This document shows, one piece after another, positions 37,650 to 51,100 of a stretch of 64,000 nt of DNA. How positions within the stretch are numbered: position 1 is the first letter of the stretch; each line of letters starts with the position of its first letter. Where the stretch lies: assembly GCA_023159155.1 (NCBI GenBank), contig JAJNNX010000014.1, forward strand, positions 434,001-498,000. The letters are read 5' to 3'. Both the position numbers and the translations under genes were made by a program. This DNA is from Ustulina deusta (Eukaryota > Ascomycota > Sordariomycetes > Xylariales > Xylariaceae). The notes beneath the pieces were generated by a model. It made no database searches. It was not told the DNA's origin and worked only from the letters and a program-made list of their open reading frames with translations.

Positions 37650-40546
37650 ATACTAAGTTTTTAAAATATTAGTTCTATTAAAATTTTTTTTAAATTTTTA
37701 AATATATTATATCTAGTTAAAATATTAAAATAAATTTTAATTATATTAATATAATTAAATAATAATTATTTTTTAGTTTTTATTATAAGCTATAATAATT
37801 TTTAAAGTTTTATAATTTTTATTAGCGCTTTATTAAAAAATATTTTTAAGTTATTGCTTTTTTAACTTAGTATTTAAAAAAAATGTATCTAGGATAAAAA
37901 AAAATTAAATTTTTTTAGACTATTTTATAATAAAAGCTTTTAAAAAGCTTTAAAACTTATTTAAGAAAGCTATTCTTTTTATATATTTTAATTTTAAAAA
38001 ATAAATATTAGTAAAAACTGATTTTTTTAAAGTAGCACTAATAAAGAACTTTTTTTTTAAAAATAATTAAAATAAATAACGTTTTGTTATATTTTATTTT
38101 TATAAACTTAGTAATATAAAATTAAACTATAAAACCTTAGATCAAAAAATATTTATAATTATAAAATATTTTAAGTATTAGTAGTATTATTTTTAAAAAA
38201 ACAAATTATTAGTTAAAATATTAACTAATTATAATAATTTTTAAGCGTTTATAAAAAGCAAGCTTGTTAGTATATATATTTAGTTTTTTTTAATTTTATT
38301 ATTAAATATAAACAAAACAAACAAAATAAGGCTAATTTTTTATTATACTAACTTAATTATATAAATAATTTGTTTTAAAATACTAATCTTTTTTAATACT
38401 AAAAAAAAAATTTATAGTAATATAAACTAAAATTTTTAATAAATACTTAAAAATACTAGTAAGCAAAGTATATATTGCCTAACCTTTTAAAAAAAGAACT
38501 ATTTTTATATAAGTAATTATATATATATAAGTATAAATAACTATAAGTAATAAGAACTTCTAAAATCTAAATATATTATAAAGCTTATAAAATATAATCT
38601 AAAATATTTAATAAAAAAACCTTAAATATAAATTCATTAAAAAATATATTAATACTAAAAAACTTATAAACTTTTAATAAATAATTAAAAGATTTTTTTT
38701 AAATTATAAAAATAAAGTTTATATTTTTTTTAAAAAATTTATTTATTTCTAGCTTATTAAATTATATTATAATAACTTATTAGTAAAGCATTTTAAATAA
38801 AAACATACGTTTGAACTATTATAACGTAAGTTTTTCTAGCTAAAAATAAAAATAAATATTAATAACTATATAAATAGTTATATAATATGCTTTAAATTAA
38901 AAGCAAAATATTACTAAAAACATTATAAACTTAATACTTTATTTATATTTTTAGTTCTTATATAAAAACTATTTATAAATTTTATAGTTAAACTATTTTT
39001 AATTTTTTATAAAAACTATTAAATTAATTATATTTTAATAATTATTAATAGATTTATTAAATTAATATATTTATTTTTTATTAATACTACAATAATTTTA
39101 ATATAGCTTACTACTTTATTTTATTAAAAAATTAAATATATTTATAGAAATTTTATAAATATTATATTAAATTATAGCTCTTTTTTTACTAGTTATTTTT
39201 AATTAGACTTATATTATTATTTTAAAATTAAAAAAAAATATTTGGTTATATTTTACTTTCAAACTAATAAACAAACAAAACATATAAATTAAATAATCAA
39301 AAACTACTTTAAATACTTTATTAATAATAAATAAACTAATTAATTATAATTATTTTTTTACGTATATTTTATAATTAATTTAGCTATTAATAGTATAACT
39401 AGCAAATTATTTTTTAAAGTTCTATATAGCTATATATTAGAGTTTAAACTATTTATTAAAAATAATTTTATTTTAAAAAAGGTATTAGTAATATAAAAAT
39501 AATTATAAAAACTATAAACTATTAAAAATAATTTAAAAAATTAGTAGTAAATTATAATTAAAAAATATTAAAAATATTATAATATTAAACATAAACTTAT
39601 AACTTATAAAATTAAAAATATAATAATATTATTTATAAAAAACTTAAGTTTTAAATATTTTAAATTTATATTTAAATTTATTAGCTTATTTTAGATTTTT
39701 AGTTATATTAGATTATAAATATATTCTTTTATATTTTTAGTATAATATATTTATTTTTATAATATTTTTTTTATTTAATTACTTATATTTTAAAAAGTTA
39801 ATATTATATATAATCTATTTATACTAGATTTTATAAATAATTTAAATAAATAAAAAATAAAAAATATAATAGCAAAACAAATATATAATTATAAATTATA
39901 CTATAAAATTAAATAAAAAGGCTAGCTAATTAAATATAACTAATAAATATTAATTATTAATATTATAGTATTTAAAGCAATATAAGCTTTTAAATAATAG
40001 CAAAGTTATAAAAAGAAAAACTTCTAACTTAATAATTTATATTTAAAATAATAATAATAAAAAGTTAATTATTTTTATTTTTATCTAAGGGTACTTAGTC
40101 CTATTATTTAAGAACTTAACTAATCTAATAATTATATTAGCTTAAAACTTTAGTAAATTAACAAAAACAAACTTATAAAAAACCTATATAGTTAGAATCA
40201 AACTAATTATTTTAAATACTTAATCTATGCTTTACTATTAAGCTATATATAAACTACTTCTAAAATTAAATCTTATTAAAATAATAAATATTTAAGTTTA
40301 TTATAGCAGTTATAGCAGTAATTTAAATTGTTTAATTATAAATATTTATAACTGCTTTTTTTAATTTTATTATAAAATAATAAATAGCTAATATTTATAG
40401 TATATAACTATAATCTTTAAATTAAAAATATATAATAATTATATAAAAATATACTTTATATTAATTATTTTTTTATTTATATTAAATAATAATATAAAAT
40501 AAGATTAAACAAAAATATTTATAATATTAAAAAAAAAGTGCGCTAT
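37650..40546 (+). mobile_element. Outer Gypsy element, part 2 (RT end to integrase region)
   Basis: From 37,654 the frame resumes the outer RT: a decayed KLSKCEF-like string, then a decayed FLG..ISS-like motif, as found just after the RT palm in Gypsy elements. RNase H and integrase should follow, but I could only guess at them. The segment ends at GCTAT (40,542-40,546), which is repeated at 46,380-46,384 on the far side of copy A. Confidence 0.7.
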
Positions 40547-40776
40547 TATAACGGTCAGTACAGTTTGTATAGTCTTAGCGAGACCTGCAAGGATTCTAGA
40601 CCTATATAGCAATAAAATAGAAAATCTACGCACGGACCAACCTAACTCTGCAGCTATACATATAAAGTCTATATCTACCTATCTTATAAACTCTGATTTT
40701 TTTTTTTTTTAGTTTAAAGTTTTGTTTATAATATTAATAAACTAGCCATAAAAGCTTTACTTAACTAATTATAACA
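40547..40776 (+). repeat. 5' LTR of Gypsy copy A
   Basis: 230 bp, from TATAACGGTCAGTACAG to ATTATAACA; the first two bases fit a RIP-changed TG. It keeps several CpG sites, so it is less mutated than the interior. A 14-base T tract lies in its second half. Confidence 0.85.
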
Positions 40777-43700
40777 CTACTTTAAATTTATTAATTATTT
40801 ATTAATAAATATTTAATAAATATATATTTTTTATTTTATTATAGTTAGTAAAATATAAATAAACTTTTTTTTTTAGTTATATATTTAATATAAAAAATTA
40901 TATATTTTATAATATAAAACTTTTAATTTTTATATTATTTAAAAACTAATAATTTATAAAAAACTTAACTTTAAATATACTTATTTTGTTTTTAATTTTT
41001 AAATAATTAAAATAATTCTAATTTTTAAGTATAGCTAGCTTTTTATTATTAAACAAATTTAAAAAAAAAAATTTTGTAAAAAAAGAAAAAGATTAAGTAT
41101 TAGATTTTTTTATAAATATTTTAGGCGAACTAATATTTAAAAAAAATTTAAAAAAAATAAAAAATTTAAATTTAAAAAAGCAAAATTTAAATTAGAACTA
41201 AAACTATTTAAAATAAATAATATATTTAAAAATATAGTATTAAATATTATAGTTATATAAATTTGCAATTTTATATTAGTTTTAATAAAAAATTTTTTAA
41301 TAAATAAAAAAAATAAAATATTAATTTTTTAATATATTTATTTTAGTATTTTTAAAAAATAATTATAATTTAATAATAAAAAATATATTTAAAAATATTA
41401 ATTTTAAACTTTTTAGTTTTATTACTTTATTTATTTTTTATTTTATTAGTTTATTTTTTAATATTTTAAACTTTATTTATATTAAAAAAACTAAAATATA
41501 AAAAATTAATTTTAGTAAGTTTATAAAAAATAAAGCTTTATTTAATAATTAGGTTTATAAACTAGCAAAAAAGCTAAATAAAAATATTACTATATTTTAA
41601 AATAAAAATAATTAATTTTAATATATTATAAGCTAATTATAAAAATATATTAAAAAATTATTTAGTAATATTACTAAAATAATTTAAGTTTTATTAATAA
41701 TTTATTATAATTTTAATTAAATAATTATTATTTATAAAATATTTTAAGTTTATATATATAAAACTAATAAAAATATTAATAAATTTATTTTTATATTTAA
41801 TAGTTTAACTTAAAAGTATTAATTAACTAAATTATAATAAAAATATAAATTATAAAACTATTTTTATATAAATTTAAAAAAGAATTTATATAAAATATTT
41901 ATAAATTTAAATATTTTTTATAAATTATTTATTAATAAAATTATTAAATTAATATATAATATTAAACAAGTTTATAAAAACTATTAATAAACTAAACTTA
42001 TTAATTTAATTAAATAAAATTTTAATTTAAATAATTAAATTTTTAGCAAACTAGTTAACTAATTTTTAGCTAATTTTAAAAGTTTCAAAATATTAATTTT
42101 AAAATAGTTAAAATAAACACTAACTATAAAAAAAAATATATATTAATTAATTATTTTAACTAAAAGCTTAAAGTTTTAAATATTTAATTAAAAAAAAAAG
42201 CTTTAATAAAAATAGCTTTAATAGTTTATTTAACTTAAAAAACAAATAAAACTAATAAAAGTTTTTTTATTAGTTTTTTTATTTATTTTAGCTAAAATAT
42301 ATAATTAAAATAAATTAATTATTTTTAAAATATTTATTTAATTATAAATTAATAATATTAAAATAAAAACTTTAGTTTTATATAATATTAATATTTATAT
42401 TTTTTTAATAATTAGTTATAAGTTTATATAATAAATTAAATAATAATTAAAAATAAAAATAGTTTGATTAATTAAACTTTAAAAGCTTTATAATTATTAA
42501 AATAAAATAATTAGCAAAATTTATAAATATTTAATATATATTATAAAAATTAATAATTAATAATTTAAAAACTAAATATTTTAAATTATTAATTTTAGCT
42601 ATAATATTATTATTAGTATTAAATAATTAATTTAGCTAAATAATTTATTTTTATTAGTTTAGTTTTTACTAATAATTATAATTAAACTTTTTAGTTATAA
42701 ATTATAAAATATAAACCTAAAAATATAAAAAAATATAAATTAATATAATTAAGCATTAAAAAAATATTATTAAATATTAAAACAATTTTTTAAAAATAAC
42801 TAAAACTAAAAAATAAAAAAAAACTTAAAACTTCTAAACTTAAAATAAAAAAAGTTTATATAATAATTTTTAAAAAAAAAAAAAACTAAGCTATTATTAA
42901 AAAAATTATATAAAACTTTTAGAATTATTTTTATTAAAATAAATAAAAATAACTAACTAAAAAACTTTAAAAAAGCTTATTATAATTAAATTTATAATAA
43001 TTAAAAATAATTATATTAAATTATTTAAAAAAAACTTAAAAATAATTAATATTTTATAAAAAAAATAGATTTAAATTAATTAAGTAGTACTATAAAAAAC
43101 TTTTAATAATAAACTAATTTTATTTTTAAAAAAAAAAACTTTTAATATATAAAGTTAATATAAAATTTTTGGTTTTTTTAGCTATTATATTTAAAAAGGT
43201 TTTTTTTAAAAAAGAAATCTAAAATTTTACTATTATTATAACTAGTATTTAATATAGTACTAAAACTTAATAATAAAAAATATATTTTTAATTTTTATTA
43301 ATATTATATATTTATATAGTTTATTTTATTAAAAAAAAAGTTTATAAATAAATTATTAGTTATAGATTTTATTAAATAAAATATAAATTTAAATATTATT
43401 TTTATTTTATTTATACTTAAATTTAAATTAATTAAATATAAGTTTATAATTAATTATTAATAAAAAAATATATATTTAAAAAAATTAAATTATATTAGTT
43501 TTAAATATTAGCAATACTATATTTAATTATTATAATATTATTTAATTTATAAAACTAAATATTATTAAAACTTTTTATTAATTATTATTAATTATAAAAT
43601 TATTTTTTTTTTTTTTTTTAAAATTTATAAAAAAATATTTTAATAAAAAGTTTTATTATTTAGTTTAAAAATAAAACCTATTTAGTAGTAAGCTTTTATT

Positions 43701-46138
43701 AATATATAAATTTAAAAATTTTTAAACAAGTTTATAAATATTTATATAAATAATATTTTAATTTATTTTAAAACTAAAAAATAATACTAAATTTATTATA
43801 AAAAAATATTAAAAAATTTTATTTTAATATATTTATTATTAATTATTTAAAAATAGTTATAAAAACTAAAATTAAAATTAAAATTAACTTTACTAAAATT
43901 TAAGTAATTTTAAATCAGAATTTTAATAATTTGAAAAATATTAAATTAATTTAGTTATTTTTTAAGTTTTATAATTATATTTATATATTTATTTATTATA
44001 TTAATAAAATTGCTACTTTTTTAAATTAACTACTAAAAAAAATTAAGCTACTTATAATAGGACTAAAATAAAAACAAACTTTTAAATATATAAAACTACT
44101 AGTTTATAAAGTATTTATTTTAGCTTTTTTTAAATCTAGCTAACTAATATAAATAAAAATAAATATTTTATATAATATAATAAAAAAAATTATTTAGTAA
44201 TAATAAAAAAATATAACTTAAAAACTTATAAAATATTTTTTTAAAATAATAATACTAACTAAGCAAATCTATTTAATTTAAAACTATAAATTTTTAGTAG
44301 TAATATAAATTTTAAAATATTACTACTTAAAGCTTTTTAAAACTAAGTTTTTTATAATAACTAATTATTAAGCTTTATTATATTTTTTAAATAAATAAAT
44401 TTTATTAATATAATAAATATATTAAGCTAACTTTTTATTAAACTTTAATATTATTTTTTAATATTAATTAAAATAAAAAAATAGCTAAGCTTTTTATAAT
44501 TAAAACTAAAAAACTAAAAAATAAATAATAATATTAGTTTTGCCTAATAAAATACTAAGTTTTATATTAATTATAGATTTTTTATTTAATATTTTTAAAA
44601 AGCTAACCTAATAAACTTAATTAAATAAAAAAACTAGCTATAAAAGCTAAAAAATAAAAACAAAAACCTATATATATCTAAAGTTATTTTAAATAGAACT
44701 ATTTTTTTTTATATAACTTTAATTTAAAAAACTTATATATTTTTAATTATTATATACTAAAATTAATATAAAATAATTAAAATATTAAAATAAAAATATT
44801 ATTAGTTTTATTTAAAATATAATTATAAAAAAAATAAAATATTATAAAATAAAATTTTTGGCTTTTTTTACTTATTATTTATATTAGCTATAATATAGCA
44901 ATATATAATAATAAACAGTAAAAATATACTATTTAACTAATAAAGTTATAACTATATATAAGTTTTTATAAATAAGTTTAGCTATTTAATTATAACTTTA
45001 TTTAGTAAAAAAATAAATATTATAAAATTGCTAATTATATAATATTATAAAAATTTATATAAATTTTTTAATATACTAAATATATAAATATTAAATAATA
45101 TAAAACTATTTATTTCTAAGTTTATAATAATAATTAATAGTTTTATAAATACTAAATATTATTTTAATAATATTTATTATTTTTAAACCTAAAAAGCAAT
45201 AAAATTAATTAATTAAAAATTAAACTAATAATTTTATTTTTATATTAATAAATATTAAAACAATTAAAATATTTATTTTTTTATTTTAAATTTTATATAT
45301 AATTTTTTATAATATTTATTAATTAATATATTATTACTAAAAATAACAATAAAAATTAAAACATAAAACTTTTTAATAATAAATATTAATAAAACTATTA
45401 TAAATTTTAATATTAAATAATAAATATTTAAACTAGTTTATTAAACCTAAAACATTTAAAAAATAATATATAATATAGCAATTTTTATATAAAAATAATA
45501 TAAGCTATAAGCTAATAAAAAAAAATGCTTAATAGATTTTAAAATAAAAAATAAAGTTTTTTAAAAAAAAAAAAGTTTTATAATATAAATATTAACTATT
45601 AGATTAGATTTTTAGTTAGTTAAACTTTTTAAAATCTTAAAAAAATAAAAATTTAGCTATATTTTTAATTTGTTTAATTTTTACAAAATAAAAAACTTAT
45701 TTTATATTAACTAATTATAAAAAATAAATAATAACTTTTATTTTAATAAATCTAATTATTATTTTTAGCTAAAAATATTAATAATAAAATAAAATTTAAA
45801 ATTAAACAAATCAAATAATTAAAAATCTATAAAAAAAATAAAAAGTTATAATATTAGGTTGCTTAAAAAAGTTATAATCTTAATAATACTTAATATATAG
45901 TTTAAAATTTTAAAAATATATTAATTAAACTTAACTAATTTTATAAAACTTATAAAAAAACTTTTAAATTTTTTATAAAATTATAAAAATAAATATATAT
46001 AATAATAATTAATAAATTTATAAATAATTATAAAAATAATAATAAAATAATATAATATAAAAAAATTATATAAATTTAATATTATTAATAACTTTAAATT
46101 AAAATTATATTTAAACTTTTAGTTTTAAAAAAAAATAG

Positions 46139-46379
46139 TATAATAGTTAATATAGTTTGTATAGTTTTAGCAAGACCTGCAAAAATTCTAAACCTATATA
46201 GCAATAAAATAAAAAGTTTATATATGGACCAACCTAACTTTGCAGCTATATATATAAAGTCTATATCTACTTACTTTATAAACTCTAACTTTTTTTTTTT
46301 TTTTTTTTTTTTAGCTTAGAGTCTTTGTTTATAGTATTAATAAACTAGCTATGGAAGCTTTACTTGACTGATTATAATA
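46139..46379 (+). repeat. 3' LTR of Gypsy copy A
   Basis: 241 bp, aligning with 40,547-40,776. The T tract is longer here (over 20 T). It ends ATTATAATA, followed by the GCTAT duplication. Confidence 0.85.
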
Positions 46380-47911
46380 GCTATTATTTAAACTAAGATG
46401 TTTTTTTGCTATATTATTAGTTAAAAATATATAGTATAAATGCTTTAAAAATATATAAACAACTTATAAAAACCTAATAAAATAACAAAAAAACTATTTA
46501 TTTTAGTATTGCTAAGTTTGCTAGTAAAGCTAAACTATATATAATAAGTTACTAAAAAATAATAAAACATTTTTAATAAATAAAATAAAATATTAGCTAG
46601 CTACTAATAAAACTTTATAAAAACTTATTAAATAACTAAATTTATTTTATTAATAATTTTATTACTATTTATATTTGTTTTAAAATTAAAAAACTAGCAA
46701 AACTAGTTTAGCAATTTATTAATATAAACTATATTAAAAAATATTAAATTTAGAACTTAATTAAATAAAAAATCTAAGTTAGTATTAATACTAATATAAA
46801 ATAAATATAGATTTATTTATAAAATTCTATATTTTGTGCTTTTTTTAGTACTTATTGTAGGAAAATGCCCTAGTTTTTTTTATAATATAAATAACTTAAA
46901 TAAGCCGGCTAAAGTTAAACTAAGCCTTATTATAAGTGCTGCTAAAATAGCATTAATACATATATATATTATAAATTAAAAATTTAGTAAGTTTATATTT
47001 ATAAGCTTTATTTTTAGCTTTAATAATCTATTTATATATATATTGCTTATAGTTATAATAATTATAGCTATTTATAACTTTTTAATAAGCAAAATATTAA
47101 AAGCAATAGTTATAGCAGTTCTATAGAAACTTTTTATTAAAAAAGATATAAAAAAGGTTAAAAATAGTATTAGATATAGTAATATAAATATAAAAAAAAA
47201 GAAAAAAAAGTATAAAAACAAAATAAAAAAAGGAAGAAATAATAGCAGCAATATATATAAGTAGCTAAAACTAATAGATAATAATAATAGTAGTAGTTAA
47301 AAAAAAAAAAAAAAAAAAAGAGAAAAGGACTAAGCTAGAGTATTTATATAAAACTAGATTAGTTTTATAAGCAATTTATATATAGCTTATGCTTAAATTA
47401 CTAGTATTAAAATTTATTATATATTTAAATATATAATATATATATATATACTTTATTATATATATACTAAAACTTCTAATTAATAATACTACATAGGTAC
47501 TAAAGTATTTATATTAATAATAATAATAATAATTTTATATAAACCTTATACTTAAATTACTTTTTATCTATATATATATATTACTTACTTATACTATATA
47601 CTTTATATTTTATATATTTATATATATTAGGTTAAGAATAACTTAACTAAAGAGGGGAGGATAGTTGTTATATTTAGTATACTAGGACTAGTGCATATTT
47701 ATTATATATATATACTATATTTATACTTATTTCAATAAAAAATCTTTTTTATAAGCTTTAGTTTTATAAACTAACTTTACTAAATATATAACTTATTTTT
47801 CTATATATTATACCTGACTTTATGAACTTTTTATTTATGATAATTTTTATGTTTTTTTTAATTTTAGTAAAATAATTTATTATAAAGCTTTATAGTAAAA
47901 GCTTATTTTTA
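46380..47911 (+). mobile_element. 3' end of an LTR element with polypurine tract and start of its LTR
   Basis: Between copies A and B lies the tail of another plus-strand element. A polypurine tract AAAGAGGGGAGG (47,649-47,660) precedes TGTTATATTTAGTATACTAG at 47,666, the start of an LTR. The LTR is interrupted at 47,911 by copy B and ends at 53,985 with AATATAACA, the exact inverse of its first nine bases. It is plausibly the 3' end of the outer Gypsy element, since copy A separates it cleanly from that element's pol region, but the link rests on position alone. Confidence 0.65.
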
Positions 47912-48144
47912 TATAACGGTTAGTATAGTCTTAGCAAAACCCGCAAGAACTCTAGACCTATATAGCAATAAAATAGGAAGTCTACGCATGGACCAACCTA
48001 TAACTCTACAGCTATATATATAAAGTTTATATTTATCCACTTTATAAACTCTAACTTTTTTTTTTTTTTTTTTTTTTAGCTTAGAGTTTTTGTTTATAGT
48101 ATTAATAAACTAGCTATAAAAGCTTTACTTAATTAATTATAATA
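47912..48144 (+). repeat. 5' LTR of Gypsy copy B
   Basis: 233 bp, from TATAACGGTTAGTATAG to AATTATAATA, with a T tract of over 20 bases. It lacks the TTTGTATAG-type insertion of the copy A LTRs. Confidence 0.85.
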
Positions 48145-51100
48145 CTACTTTAAGTTTATTAATTATTTATTAATAAATATTTAATAAATATATATTTTTT
48201 ATTTTGCTATAATTAGCAAAACATAAATAAACTTTTTTTTTTAGTTATATATTTAATATAAAAAATTATATATTTTATAATATAAACTTAACTTTAATAT
48301 AACTTTAATAAAACTTTCGACCTTTATACTACTTAAAAGCTAACAACCCGCAAAAACTTAACTTTAAATACCTTTATTTTATTTTTAGTTTTTAAATAAT
48401 TAGAACAACTTTAGCTTTTAAGTATAGCTAACCTTTTATTATTAGACAATTTTAAAATCTTTTTTTTATAAAAAAAGAAAAAAATTTTGTACTAGACTTT
48501 TTTACAAACGTTTTAAACGAACCAATATTTAAAAAAAAAATCTAAAAATAAAAAGTTAAAGCTTAAAAAAACAAAATTTAAACTAGAGCTAAAACTACTT
48601 AAAATAAGTAATATATTTAGAAATATATTAGCAAAAACTATAGCAGTACAGGCCTATAACTTTATATTAGTTCTAGTAGAACTTTTTTAATAAATAAAAA
48701 AAGTAAAACATTAATTTTTTGCTACGCTTACTTTAGTACTTTTAAAAAACAACCGTAACTTAATAATAAAAAGCATATTTAAAAATACTAATTTTAAACC
48801 TTTTAGTTTTGCTGCCCTATTTGCTTTTTATTTTGTTAGTTTATTTTTAGTACTTTAAACCTTATTTATATTAAAAAAGCTAAAATATAAAAAATTAATT
48901 TTAGTAAGTTTATAAAAAATAAAGCTTTATTTAATAATTAGGTTTATAAATTAGTAAAAAAACTAAATAAAAATATTATTATATTCTAAATTAAAAATAA
49001 TTAATTTTAGTATATTATAAACTAATTAAAAAAATATATTTTTATTTAATTAAAAAATTATTTAGTAATATTATTAAAATAATCTAAGTTTTATTAATAA
49101 TTTATTATAATTTTAACTAAACAGTTATTACTTATAAAATATTTTAAGTTTATATATATAAAACTAATAAAAATATAAATAAGTTTATTTTTATATTTAA
49201 GAGTTTAATTTAAAAGTATTAATTTACTAAGTTATAATAAAAATATAAATTATAAAACTATTTTTATATAAATTTAAAAAAAAATTTATATAAAGCTTTT
49301 ATAAATTTAAATATTTTTTATAAATTATTTATTAATAAAGTTATTAAATTAATATATAATATTAAACAAACTTATAAAAACTATTAATAAATTAAACTTA
49401 TAAACTTAACTAAACAAAAATCTAATTTAAATAACTAAACTTTTAGCAAATTTATTTATTAATTTTTAGCAAACTTTAAAAGTTTTAAAATATTTATTTT
49501 GAAATAATTAAAATAAGTATTAATTATATATAAAAAAAAGCTTATTTAAATAATAAAACCTGCTTTATTTATAATAAAAAAAAGCATATATTAGTTAATT
49601 GCTTTAATTAAAAACTTAAAGTTTTAAATATTTAACTAGCAAAAGAAATCTATAATAAAAATAGCTCTAGTAGTTTATTTAATTTAAAAAATAAATAGAA
49701 CTAATAAAAGTTTTTTTATTAGTCTTTTTATTTATTTTAATTAAAATATATAGCTAAAATAAATAAATTATTTTTAAAATATTTACTTAATTATAAATTA
49801 ATAGTATTAAAATAAAAACTTTAGTTTTATATAATATTAAAACTTATATTTTTTTAATAATTAGTTATAAGTTTATATAATAAATTAAATAATAATTAAA
49901 AATAAAAATAGTTTATTTAGCTAAATTTTAAAAATTTTATAACTATTAAAGCAAAATAGTTAATAAAATCTATAAATATTTAATATATATAATAAAAATA
50001 AATAGTTAATAATTTAAAAACTAAATATTTTAAATTATTAATTTTAGTTATAATATTATTATTAGTATTAAATAATTTATTTTTTTTAGTTTAATTTTTA
50101 CTAATAATTATAATTAAACTTTTTAATTATAAATAATAAAATATAAACCTAAAAATATAAAAAAATACTAATTAATATAATTAAGCGCTAAAAAAATATT
50201 ATTAAATATTAAAAAAACTTTTTAAAAATAAAATAATTGCTTTAGAAACAACTAAAACTAAAAAAATAAAAAAAAAACTTAAAACTTTTAAATTTAAAAT
50301 AAAAAAAGTTTATATAATAACTTTTAAAAAAAATAAAAACTAAGCTACTATTAAAAAAATTATATAAAACTTTTAAAATTATTCCTATTAAAATAAATAA
50401 AAATAACTAACTAAAAAAACTTTAAAAAAGCTTATTATAATTAAGTTTATAATAACTAAAAATAATTATATTAAACTATTTAAAAAAAACTTAAAAATAA
50501 TTAATATTTTATAAAAAAAAAATTTTAAATTAATTAAATAGTATTATAAAAAAATTTTAATAATAACCTAATTTTATTTTTTAAAAAAAAAACCTTAATT
50601 ATATAAAATTAATATAAAGTTTTTTATTTTTTTAATTATTATATTTAAAAAAGTTTTTTTAAAAAAAAAATTTAAAACTTTACTATTATTATAATTAAAG
50701 TTTAATATAGTACTAAAACTTAATAATAAAAAATATATTTTTAAACTTTATTAATATTAAATATTTATATAATTTATTTTATTTAAAAAAAAGTTTATAA
50801 ATAAACTATTAATTATAAATTTTATTAAATAAAATATAAATTTAAACGTTATTTTTGTTTTATTTATATTTAAATTTAAATTAATTAAATATAAATTTAT
50901 AATTAATTATTAATAGAAAAATATATATTTAAAAAATTAAATTATATTACCTTTAAATATTAATAATATTATATTTAATTATTATAAAATTATATTATTT
51001 TTTTTTTAAATTTATAAAAAAATATTTTAATAAAAAGTTTTATTATTTAGTTTAAAAATAAAACCTATTTAATAATAAGTTTTTATTAATATATAAATTT

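Larger units (their letters stand above)
40547..46379 (+). mobile_element. Ty3/Gypsy element, copy A (5.8 kb, RIP-decayed)
   Basis: Two direct LTRs (40,547-40,776 and 46,139-46,379) enclose a 5.4-kb interior that is homologous, in the same order and direction, to the interior of copy B. A decayed Gypsy RT is readable on the plus strand: YVDDILIYSKT-like near 43,742-43,775, followed by an ILNW...QSFL.F.NYY-like stretch near 43,910-43,990. GCTAT flanks the element on both sides and is a good 5-bp target-site duplication. Both LTRs carry a TTTGTATAG-type insertion near the start that copy B lacks, which confirms that they belong to one element. Confidence 0.85.
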
